DNA of 14,461 nucleotides from Minisyncoccota bacterium. Its GTDB lineage: Bacteria; Patescibacteriota; Minisyncoccia; Phycocordibacterales; JACZSL01. Shown in pieces: positions 7,785-14,401 of this stretch. How positions within the stretch are numbered: position 1 is the first letter of the stretch; the number at the start of each line of letters is the position of its first letter. The stretch is taken from positions 1-14,461 of the forward strand of contig JANQMM010000010.1 of assembly GCA_028280145.1 (NCBI GenBank), read 5' to 3'. Below the pieces are notes generated by a model, which had not been told where the DNA came from, made no database searches, and was given only the letters and a program-made list of their open reading frames with translations. The position numbers were made by a program, and so were the translations under genes.

Positions 7785-8383
7785 TCTCCAGCCCCAGGAT
7801 AAGGTGAGCGGACATCGAGGTGCCGAACACCGCCGTCGATATGGACTCTTGGGCGGTACCAGCCTGTTATCCCCAGGGTAACTTTTATCCGTTAATCTTC
7901 GGCCGCATCTAAAGCGGACCGTCGGTTCACTATGTTCTGCTTTCGCACCTGTTCGAGACGTACCTCTTACAGTCAAGCCAGTTTATGCCATTACACTATC
8001 GGCACGGTTTCCATTCGCGCCTAACTGACCTTAATAAACTCCTCCGTTACTTTTTAGGAGGATAGCGCCCCACTAAAACTACCCGCCAGATACTGTTCCA
8101 ACAAAGTTTTGCTCTGCTGGTTAGAATGTACATATCAAAAGAGTGGTATTTCACTGACGACTCCATGTCAGCCAAAACCGACACTTCAAAGTCTCCCACC
8201 TATGCTACGCAGTTAACACGCACACTCAATATCAAGCTGTAGTAAAGCTCCTGGGGTCTTTTCGTCTAGCTGCAGGTAACCGGCATCTTTACCGGTATTG
8301 CATTTTCACCGAGCTGCTCCTCGAGATAGTTCCCCAGTCGTTACGCCATTCGTGCACGTCTGAACTTACCAGACAAGGAAATA

Positions 8384-8422
<39 letters not shown>

Positions 8423-9246
8423 CAGGGCTTACATAGCCCAGCCTTAATTCCGAAGAACAAAGACCATCCATGTTTAACCTTCTGGCATTGGTCAGGCGTC
8501 ACCCCCTATACATCCTCTTACGAGTTCGCAGGGAGCTGTGTTTTTGATAAACAGTCGCCAGGGATACTTTCGCTGCGGCCTGTGCTGCTCTCGAACAATG
8601 TCGGAGGCGTTGGACGTCTCCAATAGACACTTCCCGAAAGCAACACAGGCAAGCCTTATTCCGAAGTTACGGCTGCTTTTTTGCCGAGTTCCTTGAGGAG
8701 CAATCACTCGTTCACCTTAGTCTTCTCGACTCTACCACCTGTGTCGGTTTGCGGTACGGTCTTGTTATGGTTATGCTTAGAAATTTTTCTTGGAAGCGTG
8801 CTCCCCCTAATTTCCAGAAGCCGAAACTTCCGAATCTTGTCTACGCTTGGAATCCTCTACCCGGATTTTCCTGAAGTAGCTTCCTCACGTCAACAACGTA
8901 AATCCAATAATACGCTAGAGGTACAACCCTCCGTCCTTCCATCGCACCATAACAAGGTCATGGAATATTAACCATGTATCCATCGAATTCAGCTTTCGCC
9001 ATCTCCTTAGGACCGACTAACCCTTGGCTGATCATCATAGCCAAGGAAACCTTGGTATTTCGGTGTGCAGGGATCTCACCCGCATTGCGGTTACTCGTGC
9101 CAACATTCTCACTTCTGTACGCTCCAGTATCGCTCACGCGTTAACCTTCATCGCAGAACAGAACGCTCTCCTACCGCTTATGAATTTCATTCAGAATCCC
9201 AACATTGTTCTCTTGGAACAATGTTGAGTATGTTGCCAAACACGTT

Positions 9247-9322
<76 letters not shown>

Positions 9323-9366
9323 TTTGCTAAACGTGTCTGGTAAAAAAGAACTCTCTCGTTGTGAGG

Positions 9367-9439
9367 AGCGAACGACCGGACTCGAACTGGCAACCAACGA
9401 GGGGGTACCTCGCTGCTCTACCGATTGAGCTACATTCGC
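9367..9439 (-). tRNA. tRNA-Gly-like gene (apparent anticodon ACC) inside 23S helix 45
   Basis: A cloverleaf on the minus strand: acceptor GCGAATG/CGTTCGC (one T-G), D-stem GCTC/GAGC, anticodon stem GCGAG/CTCGT, loop GTACCCC, T-arm GCCAG TTCGAGT CCGGT, discriminator T followed by CCT instead of CCA. The GCG..TGTAGCTCAAT start and T discriminator match bacterial tRNA-Gly. Oddities are A at position 34 (anticodon ACC, not used for Gly in most bacteria), C at 37 where a purine is normal, a possible 32-38 G-C pair shrinking the loop, an A-C mismatch in the T-stem, and no encoded CCA. It may be a functional variant, a degenerate copy, or a processing signal only. Confidence 0.7.
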
Positions 9440-9628
9440 TATACACAAAACTGGGGGGATCCGCGAAAGGACGCGGACATGGAAGCGCGGTTGCAGAGCA
9501 ACAACGCGGACCCCCCCAAAAAAACATAATTCTGAATGAAATTCACAAGCCCTCATTTTCGGTACCATGCTTAAGCCCCGATTATCTGCGGCGCAAAGAC
9601 TCTCGATGAGTGAGCTGTTACGCTTTCG

Positions 9629-9660
<32 letters not shown>

Positions 9661-10184
9661 CACTGTCATAGAATCTTCACCTCCTTAAGTGCACTGAGCA
9701 TGGATTTAGGGACCTTAAATTGAGATCTGGGCTGTTTCCCTTTTGGCTGATGGAGCTTAGCCCCCATAGCCTAACTGCCACATTTTTAACCTTTGGTATT
9801 CGGAGTTTGATAGAGGAGACGAGGTTTCCCCCTATTCTACTCTTCCAGTGCTCTACCCCCAAAGGGAACATGTGACGCCAACCCTAAAGCTGTTTCGGAG
9901 AGAACCAGCTATTACTAGGTTCGATTAGCTTTTCACTCCTTACCTCAAGTCATCCGAGCGAATTGCACGACGCAACGGTTCGGGCCTCCAGCGATATTTC
10001 TATCGCCTTCACCCTGCTCAAGGCAAGCTCACCTAGTTTCGGGTCTTATCCATACTACAGAGTCGCGCTATTAACACTCGGTTTCCCTACAGCTCCAGCC
10101 CGTTCGGCCTTAGCTAAGCAGCATAGATAAACTCGTTGGCTCATTCTTCAATAGGCACGCCATGACGGACATCGTTCTATTAAC

Positions 10185-10467
10185 GATTGTTATGAATTTT
10201 GTTGAGGACCCGAGAACGAATCCTCGGATTATTCGGCTTCATGCCAATGTACCTTTGCCTTACAGTCGGGATGAATGCTATCTCCATCTCCATGCTCAGG
10301 ACAACAGGAATCAACAAAGAACTGTTCGTCTGGATCTACTTTGTCCATCAAATCCAGCTCCATATGATTAGCCGGGGGTGGCTTTTCACATGAACACTCC
10401 CTTGGACAGATGCAGTCTGTATGCATTTGATTTCTCCTCATGTTCCTCAACAAAATTCACAACAATC
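10185..10467 (-). other. Helix 25 intervening sequence carrying a small CDS
   Basis: In E. coli helix 25 (about 533-560) is short. Here it is extended by a 24-nt stem (arms 10185-10208 and 10444-10467, all paired with one G-U), continued below by AGAACGAT/ATCGTTCT-type pairing (10167-10178 with 10474-10485). The enclosed stretch holds a complete small reading frame with its own ribosome-binding site and, after its stop, a hairpin CCGAG..CTCGG. Helix 25 is the other classical position for excised 23S intervening sequences. The stem base matches that of the helix 45 insertion. Confidence 0.88.
10229..10426 (-). CDS. 65-residue Cys/His-rich, metallothionein-like protein encoded inside 23S
   Basis: The frame lies wholly inside the helix 25 insertion, in rRNA orientation. 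The ATG at 10426 is chosen because GAGGAG ends 7 bases upstream; two earlier in-frame ATGs overlap or precede that site. Six of the eight Cys fall in a C-x-C-x3-C-x-C cluster (residues 5-13) and a CCPEHGDGDS..HPDC cluster near the end, with seven His overall and an acidic middle (MELDLMDKVDPDEQ). The order of a CxC..CxC knuckle, an aromatic FF, then C..H......C resembles bacterial SmtA/BmtA metallothioneins, but spacing differs, so binding of zinc or another soft metal is a suggestion. It is unrelated to the four-helix S23 proteins usually encoded in 23S intervening sequences. Translation would need the excised fragment or precursor to be read by ribosomes. Confidence 0.72.
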   Translation of the reverse strand: MHTDCICPRECSCEKPPPANHMELDLMDKVDPDEQFFVDSCCPEHGDGDSIHPDCKAKVHWHEAE

Positions 10468-10856
10468 ACCTGCAGAACGATGCCCGCTCTGACTCCTTGT
10501 AAGCATATGGTTTCAGGTCTATTTCACTGTCCTCACCGGACTGCTTTTCACCTTTCCTTCACAGTACTAGTTCACTATCGATCTCAACATATATTTAGCC
10601 TTACCGGTTAGTTCCGGCAGATTCACCCAAGCTATTCGTGTCTTGGGCTACTCAAGAATAACAACAATAAAGTTAAAGAAATTTCACTTACGGGACTGTT
10701 ACCCTCTGCGGTTCTGCTTCCCAGCAGATTCAATTATTTCTCTAATTTGTAACTTTACTAAGATAAATCCTACGTTGTTACCTTACAACCCCAAACGTGC
10801 ATGCACGTTTGGTTTGGGCTTCTCCCATTTCGCTCGCCGCTACTTAGGGAATACCA

Positions 10857-10905
10857 GAGCCTAAAAGCTTGCGCGCTATGGAACAGCGTGCAAACTTTTA
10901 AGCTC
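10857..10905 (-). other. Hairpin expansion in 23S domain I
   Basis: Arms 10857-10876 and 10886-10905 pair almost completely (GAGCTTAAAAGTTTGCACGC on the sense strand) where E. coli has only a few bases before GTAGCGGCGAGCG. It is too short for a gene and is probably kept in the mature rRNA. Confidence 0.7.
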
Positions 10906-11202
10906 ATTGTTGGTCTCTTTTCCTACGGGTACTGAGATGTTTCACTTCCCCGCGTACACTTCCTACAAAATGAATATGTAAGATTCCTTAGAAACTAAGG
11001 AGGGTTTCCCCATTCGGACATCTCCGGGTCAAAGATTGCTAGACATCTTACCGGAGCTTATCGCAGTCATGCCACGTCCTTCATCGCTATGTTGAGTCAA
11101 GGCATCCACCATACGCTCTTGAATTCCTGCTAGGAATTCTAAAAACCACTTGTGATTGCAAAATTAATTAATGCAATAATTAATTCATTTAATTTACCTA
11201 AT

Positions 11203-11235
11203 GTGAACACTTCACACACAATGTGATGTGTTCAC
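11203..11235 (-). other. Strong hairpin in the rRNA leader
   Basis: Arms GTGAACACTTCACA and TGTGATGTGTTCAC (one mismatch pair) enclose a short loop, between the boxA-like site and the 23S precursor stem. AT-rich sequence (11160-11200) separates it from 23S. It is likely an RNA processing or folding element; no gene is visible in this stretch. Confidence 0.6.
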
Positions 11236-11330
11236 TCCACCTCCGTATTGAAAAGACCATGCCTCGGCTACCGAAGTAGACGGGCTGATTGATCGCGTAT
11301 CCTGTACGTGATCGTATACGTGATGGGATT

Positions 11331-11346
11331 CAATTATCAAAGAAAA
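11331..11346 (-). promoter_or_regulatory. boxA-like antitermination site in the rRNA leader
   Basis: On the minus strand TTTTTCTTTGATAATTGA resembles the rRNA boxA pattern (T)TCTTTGAAAAC found in leader RNAs, where NusB/S10 load for antitermination. The same bases could be a -35 (TTGATA) with a -10 TATACG 16 bases on (11313-11318), so a second promoter is the alternative reading. Confidence 0.4.
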
Positions 11347-11404
11347 ACCCCCTCTCAATGTTTTGGGAATTCGCACACGCTACTTTCCTGTGCTACGCAG
11401 TGGA

Positions 11405-11431
11405 CAAAACAAAAACCGCTCTCTCGAGCGG
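11405..11431 (-). terminator. Terminator-like hairpin between the rRNA promoter and boxA
   Basis: On the minus strand CCGCTC GAGA GAGCGG is followed at once by TTTTTGTTTTG. It has the form of an intrinsic terminator about 70-90 nt after the predicted start, so it could act as an attenuator, or define a short leader RNA. Confidence 0.6.
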
Positions 11432-11504
11432 ATACCAAGAAATCAGACATTGATTCCTTACCCGCTCATCAATTGCTTGTCTTTGCTATTCATACGTAGC
11501 AATC

Positions 11505-11532
11505 AGTATACCTAGGGCGCCAAGAAAGTCAA
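11505..11532 (-). promoter_or_regulatory. Predicted main promoter of the 23S-tRNA-5S operon
   Basis: On the minus strand TTGACT (11532-11527), a 16-bp spacer and TATACT (11510-11505) give a strong sigma-70 type promoter with a start near 11498, about 360 nt upstream of mature 23S. Two palindromes abut its upstream side. No 16S lies between the promoter and 23S. Confidence 0.72.
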
Positions 11533-11535
11533 CCT

Positions 11536-11585
11536 GGCCTAGAACGTATCTAGGCCGCACAGGTGGCCTAGAACGTATCTAGGCC
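11536..11585. repeat. Two identical 21-nt palindromes upstream of the rRNA promoter
   Basis: Copies at 11536-11556 and 11565-11585 have arms GGCCTAGA and TCTAGGCC around ACGTA. They start 29 bp apart, and the nearer one ends 4 bp from the -35 box, with centres near -48 and -77 from the predicted start. This placement suits a dimeric activator or other DNA-binding factor. The same sequence with one change is part of the group I intron at 7591-7611. Confidence 0.8.
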
Positions 11586-11591
11586 ATGGTG

Positions 11592-11619
11592 AAAGTCCGC
11601 GGATTTCCGCGGGCTTTTT
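11592..11619 (+). terminator. Terminator hairpin between the channel gene and the rRNA promoter
   Basis: AAAGTCCGCGG attt CCGCGGGCTTTTT gives a 12-bp stem with a U-run on the plus strand, followed by a T-rich tract of GGGTTTTTT-like units (11615-11670). No plus-strand gene ends here. On the minus strand the stem could still slow read-through from the channel gene into the rRNA promoter, with a weaker tail (CTTTCACC). Confidence 0.6.
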
Positions 11620-11675
11620 GGGTTTTTTGGGTTTTTTGTAGCTTTTTCTGGTTTTTTGTAGGTTTTTAGCTCTTT

Positions 11676-12407
11676 CTATTCGTCGTCGTTTTTGTGTTTA
11701 TGTTTATGTTCGTCAGGATCGTGATGATGAGGGATGTCTTTGCGTAAGTGTTCAATATACCGAGCCGCCGCCTCCTGCCCGCCGAGTCCGAAGGCAAGCC
11801 CGACTGCAAGAGAAACGGCAATGACAATACCGGTGAAGAGAGTCTCAACAAATGCACCCGCTACATTGAGTTGTGAGAGCGCCGCAAGGATCGCAAAGAG
11901 CCATATCGCCCACCTTGCAACGCTTCCAAGAAATCGTGCTGAAGAGAGGTCTGCGGCCTTTGCACTTCCTGTTACGATGCGTTGCATCACCTCGGCTATC
12001 AAAGCAGCGATCAACAAGATAAGAACCGCCGCGATAACATTTGGAAGATAAGTGAGTACGTCATCACGCAAAAATTCATTTACTTGGTTGAGTTGTAATA
12101 CTTCAAGCGTTGGCACCAAAAATATAATGATGACAAACCATTTTACAAGTCCGCCCAAAAACTTCCCCGAATCAAGACTAAAACCTGCCTTATTGAAGAC
12201 GTCCTCGAGCCCCGCTTCGCGAAGTGCTTTATCAACCTTTACGGTCTTAATGATCTGAGCAACAATGCGCCCAAGGATAACACCAAACACCCAACCGAGA
12301 ATAAAAATAACAAGAGCGACAAAGAGCTTTGGTGTATAGCTAATGATCTCTGTCCCAATGTCCTGAAGGGCTCGTGTGAACACATCGGCCCATGTTTGAA
12401 TCAACAT
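11676..12407 (-). CDS. Small membrane channel protein with TM-helix repeats (MscS-like)
   Basis: This 243-residue protein has about five hydrophobic segments (near 25-50, 85-105, 120-145, 163-182, 187-209). The last, IAVSLAVGLAFGLGGQEAAARYIE, resembles the Gly/Ala-rich pore helix of MscS-type channels, and the pattern of conserved TM-helix repeats suggests the CmpX/TM_helix group rather than full MscS. The beta and C-terminal cage domains of MscS are absent. The protein ends instead in a charged His-rich tail (HHHDPDEHKHKHKNDDE), which might bind metal. The role in osmotic protection is inferred from the family. The start ATG has no clear Shine-Dalgarno; the gene is the last one before the rRNA operon in the same direction. 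Confidence 0.82.
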   Translation of the reverse strand: MLIQTWADVFTRALQDIGTEIISYTPKLFVALVIFILGWVFGVILGRIVAQIIKTVKVDKALREAGLEDVFNKAGFSLDSGKFLGGLVKWFVIIIFLVPTLEVLQLNQVNEFLRDDVLTYLPNVIAAVLILLIAALIAEVMQRIVTGSAKAADLSSARFLGSVARWAIWLFAILAALSQLNVAGAFVETLFTGIVIAVSLAVGLAFGLGGQEAAARYIEHLRKDIPHHHDPDEHKHKHKNDDE

Positions 12408-12496
12408 AATACTAAAATCATTTAATTATCGAATGTAAGACAAATGGCAGTATACCCACCATATAGACTAATAATACACCTTTTTAGGGGGATTTA

Positions 12497-12600
12497 GTGT
12501 CCACAATCTTTGTTGATAACTCTGTGGAATAATCTGGGGAAAATACACCCAAAACTATTGGGAAATCCCGAGTCTATCTATGATGATTTTGTGTGGATAA
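12497..12600. promoter_or_regulatory. Cluster of DnaA-box-like sites
   Basis: A perfect TGTGGATAA (12592-12600, inside the 3' end of the next gene), TGTTGATAA (12511-12519, one mismatch), TGTGGAATAA (12523-12532, one base inserted) and GTGTCCACA (12497-12505, two mismatches) lie within about 105 bp, next to an AT-rich stretch (12410-12485). Most genes to the left read leftward, including rRNA; beyond 13.3 kb genes read rightward. No dnaA, rpmH or dnaN is in the window, so origin function is only a possibility. Confidence 0.3.
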
Positions 12601-13187
12601 TCGAGCACATCACGAATAAGACGGTCTCGAATATCGAGTCGGTAACGGAAATCTTTTGTTGAAAAAATGGCATAGCGCACCTCTTTCCCCATTTCTGATT
12701 CAATGTCCTTTATAGCCGGAAGCATACGCTTTTCCTTAAGCGCATCCCCAACGATGAGCAGATCAAGTCGATCATTGCCCTCATTGGTATCCCCCATGAA
12801 AAATCCTGAGACAATAACCACTTTTGGAGAACCTCCCTTGCGTAGTTTTTTAAGAAATGCCGCGGTGTCTATGGTCGCAGTATCAACAAAAAATCGCTCT
12901 AGTGCTGGCAAATAAACGAAATTCGGGTCAAGCCCCCAGCCCTGTACCCGCTTTTTGACCGTAACCACTTTGCCACCTTTTTTTCGTTCTACTTCCTTGT
13001 AAAACGAGCGTTTTTTAATGAGTCCGATGCGTTCAAGCATCGCACGCTCAACGCGAACAATTTCTTCGGGCACCCGGGTGCGCTCCACGATATCACTTTG
13101 CTCAAAGTTTCGTTCAGGATTGAACAAAAAAAGACGTAAAATCTTGATAATATGATTGCTCCCAAATAGTTTTCCTAATATCTCCAT
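12555..13187 (-). CDS. Winged-helix DNA-binding protein with nucleotidyltransferase-like domain
   Basis: This 210-residue protein has an N-terminal winged helix (about 1-85: HIIKILRLFLFNPERNF, EQSDIVERTRVPEEIVRVERAMLERIGLI, and a basic wing KKGGKVVTVKKR). The C-terminal domain (about 118-205) has the strand-rich KVVIVSGFFMGDTNEGNDRLDLLIVGD, in which DRLDLLIVGD (139-148) matches the D-x-D-hydrophobic strand of minimal nucleotidyltransferases. The usual GS motif before it is replaced by SGFFMGD, so catalysis is doubtful. This architecture is frequent in CPR genomes and is annotated as transcriptional regulator; its targets are unknown. A TATGAT -10-like box lies on the minus strand at 13269-13274. 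Upstream, 13205-13245 can form a hairpin (CCCGA/TCGGG and AATGA/TCATT). Confidence 0.75.
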   Translation of the reverse strand: MEILGKLFGSNHIIKILRLFLFNPERNFEQSDIVERTRVPEEIVRVERAMLERIGLIKKRSFYKEVERKKGGKVVTVKKRVQGWGLDPNFVYLPALERFFVDTATIDTAAFLKKLRKGGSPKVVIVSGFFMGDTNEGNDRLDLLIVGDALKEKRMLPAIKDIESEMGKEVRYAIFSTKDFRYRLDIRDRLIRDVLDYPHKIIIDRLGISQ

Positions 13188-13369
13188 CCCGATAGTGATT
13201 AGCTTTTTAACCTTCCCTCCCCCGAAAATGACAGCAGATCATTATCGGGATCCATATGAGCGCATTTTATCATATCGCCTCTTCCCGCCATCTTACTGCA
13301 AAATGATTGACAAACTGTGTCAAAAAAGACATGGTAATAGCAGTTAAGAACACCCCCCGAGGGCTTCCC

Positions 13370-13549
13370 ATGAAACGAAGTAGGCGCAAGCGAAGTTTCT
13401 CATCACGTGCCGGAAAGCAATCAAGGCGCTTTGATGCTGTGTTGGATGCGGAGTTGCAAAGAAACGGTATTGATCCGAACAAGTGCACCATGAATCCAAT
13501 GGATTTTCGCAAGTTCCCATACGACGGCACCGGTAACGTGATTCACTAG
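13370..13549 (+). CDS. Small basic protein of unknown function (59 aa)
   Basis: I do not recognise this protein. The ATG at 13370 is chosen because GAGGG ends six bases upstream; an in-frame ATG at 13331 would add 13 residues (MVIAVKNTPRGLP). The N-terminal third is strongly basic (KRSRRKRSFSSRAGKQSRR), suggesting nucleic-acid or ribosome contact, and the rest (NGIDPNKCTMNPMDFRKFPYDGTG) looks like a compact domain or tail. A TTGACA box at 13307-13312 may be its -35, but no good -10 follows at the right distance. A strong hairpin lies just after the stop. It is a stand-alone unit between divergent regulator and the BtpA-like gene. Confidence 0.65.
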   Translation: MKRSRRKRSFSSRAGKQSRRFDAVLDAELQRNGIDPNKCTMNPMDFRKFPYDGTGNVIH

Positions 13550-13563
13550 AAGTCTGTTGACCC

Positions 13564-13590
13564 ATAAGCCCCGGCTACGCCGGGGCTTAT
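13564..13590 (+). terminator. GC-rich terminator hairpin after the 59-aa gene
   Basis: ATAAGCCCCGGC tac GCCGGGGCTTAT is a perfect 12-bp stem with a 3-nt loop, followed by TGCATTTTC, so the U-run is weak. The core stem recurs identically after the next gene (14376-14398). The symmetric form could work in both directions. Confidence 0.7.
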
Positions 13591-13617
13591 TGCATTTTCA
13601 ACCATTTGCCGTATAGT
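13590..13617 (+). promoter_or_regulatory. Candidate promoter of the BtpA-like gene
   Basis: TTGCAT (13590-13595), a 16-bp spacer and TATAGT (13612-13617) predict a start near 13624, about 32 nt before the chosen start codon. Confidence 0.5.
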
Positions 13618-13655
13618 CACAACAGATATTTAAGGCATCAGATGGAGGGACGTTG

Positions 13656-14363
13656 ATGAAACAGTATAGAAGAGTGTTTCGAAAAAAACACACGCTCTTG
13701 GTCGTTGTACACGCTGAGAACACCGATCAGGTCCTTCGAAACGCAACAATTGCTTTTGGCGAAGGCGCAGACGGTATATTTCTTATCAATCACAGCATTG
13801 GTCACAGAGATCTTTTTGTCTGCTATGAAGAAGTGCGGAAGGCATATCCAGACGAATGGATTGGCCTCAATTGGCTCGACCTTGCGCCTGCAGGAGGTCT
13901 TTCTCTGATGTCTGCCTCCATGGGAGGCATGTGGGTAGACAACCTTGGCGTACGAGCAGACCACTGCAGTAAAGATCAGGCGGCGGCAGAGTTTGCGCGG
14001 AAGCGACGACTACGCGAACAAAAAATCGATAGCACATTCTTGCTCTTTGGGGGTGTTGCCTTCAAAGGTCAGGAGGTTGTGCATGACCTTGCCGAAGCAG
14101 CAAAGCTAGCGATGCCACATGCAGACGTCATTACCACAAGCGGTACTCGTACGGGTTGTGCTCCATCGGTTGAGAAGATACGCATCATGAAGCAAGCAGT
14201 AGGAGATCACCCGCTTGCTATTGCAAGCGGCATCACTCCGGAAAACGTGCAAGAATACATGCCCTGGGCTGATTGCTTCCTGGTTGCAACCGGTATCAGC
14301 GATTCGCACACAGAGCTCAACCCTACCCTTACAGGTAGACTTGTTACCACTCTCGCGCCCTAA
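13656..14363 (+). CDS. BtpA/SgcQ-like TIM-barrel protein
   Basis: The ATG at 13656 is preferred over the TTG at 13653 because GGAGGG (13644-13649) is then six bases upstream; this gives 235 residues. The pattern of a beta/alpha barrel is clear: TLLVVVHAEN, ADGIFLINHSIG, EWIGLNWLDLAP, DSTFLLFGGVAFKGQ, then the phosphate-site pair ADVITTSGTRTG (156-167) and LAIASGITPENVQEYM (187-202), ending DCFLVATGIS. These last blocks match the BtpA/SgcQ family, whose members are linked to photosystem I assembly in cyanobacteria and sugar metabolism in enterics; the CPR role is unknown. Family assignment is from memory of the motifs; a related phosphate-binding barrel is the alternative. The gene has its own predicted promoter and a following hairpin. 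Confidence 0.72.
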   Translation: MKQYRRVFRKKHTLLVVVHAENTDQVLRNATIAFGEGADGIFLINHSIGHRDLFVCYEEVRKAYPDEWIGLNWLDLAPAGGLSLMSASMGGMWVDNLGVRADHCSKDQAAAEFARKRRLREQKIDSTFLLFGGVAFKGQEVVHDLAEAAKLAMPHADVITTSGTRTGCAPSVEKIRIMKQAVGDHPLAIASGITPENVQEYMPWADCFLVATGISDSHTELNPTLTGRLVTTLAP

Positions 14364-14375
14364 GAAGCGCGCCAA

Positions 14376-14398
14376 AAGCCCCGGCTACGCCGGGGCTT
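14376..14398 (+). terminator. GC-rich hairpin after the BtpA-like gene
   Basis: AAGCCCCGGC tac GCCGGGGCTT is a 10-bp stem with no U-run after it (CGTTGTCC). It is identical in core to the hairpin at 13564-13590. Confidence 0.6.
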
Positions 14399-14401
14399 CG
14401 T

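Noticed and set aside
10162..10393. Plus-strand frames in the helix 25 insertion
   Set aside because: They are antisense to the rRNA and lack ribosome-binding sites, whereas the minus-strand frame has a good one and a Cys/His pattern.
11160..11500. A 16S rRNA 3' end upstream of 23S
   Set aside because: A CGGAGGTGGAGTG stretch recalls the anti-Shine-Dalgarno end, but no other 16S sequence is present and the region reads as leader.
11608..11670. GGGTTTTTT repeats as a telomere-like or CRISPR-like array
   Set aside because: Units are irregular and T-rich with no spacers; more likely a low-complexity tract after a terminator.
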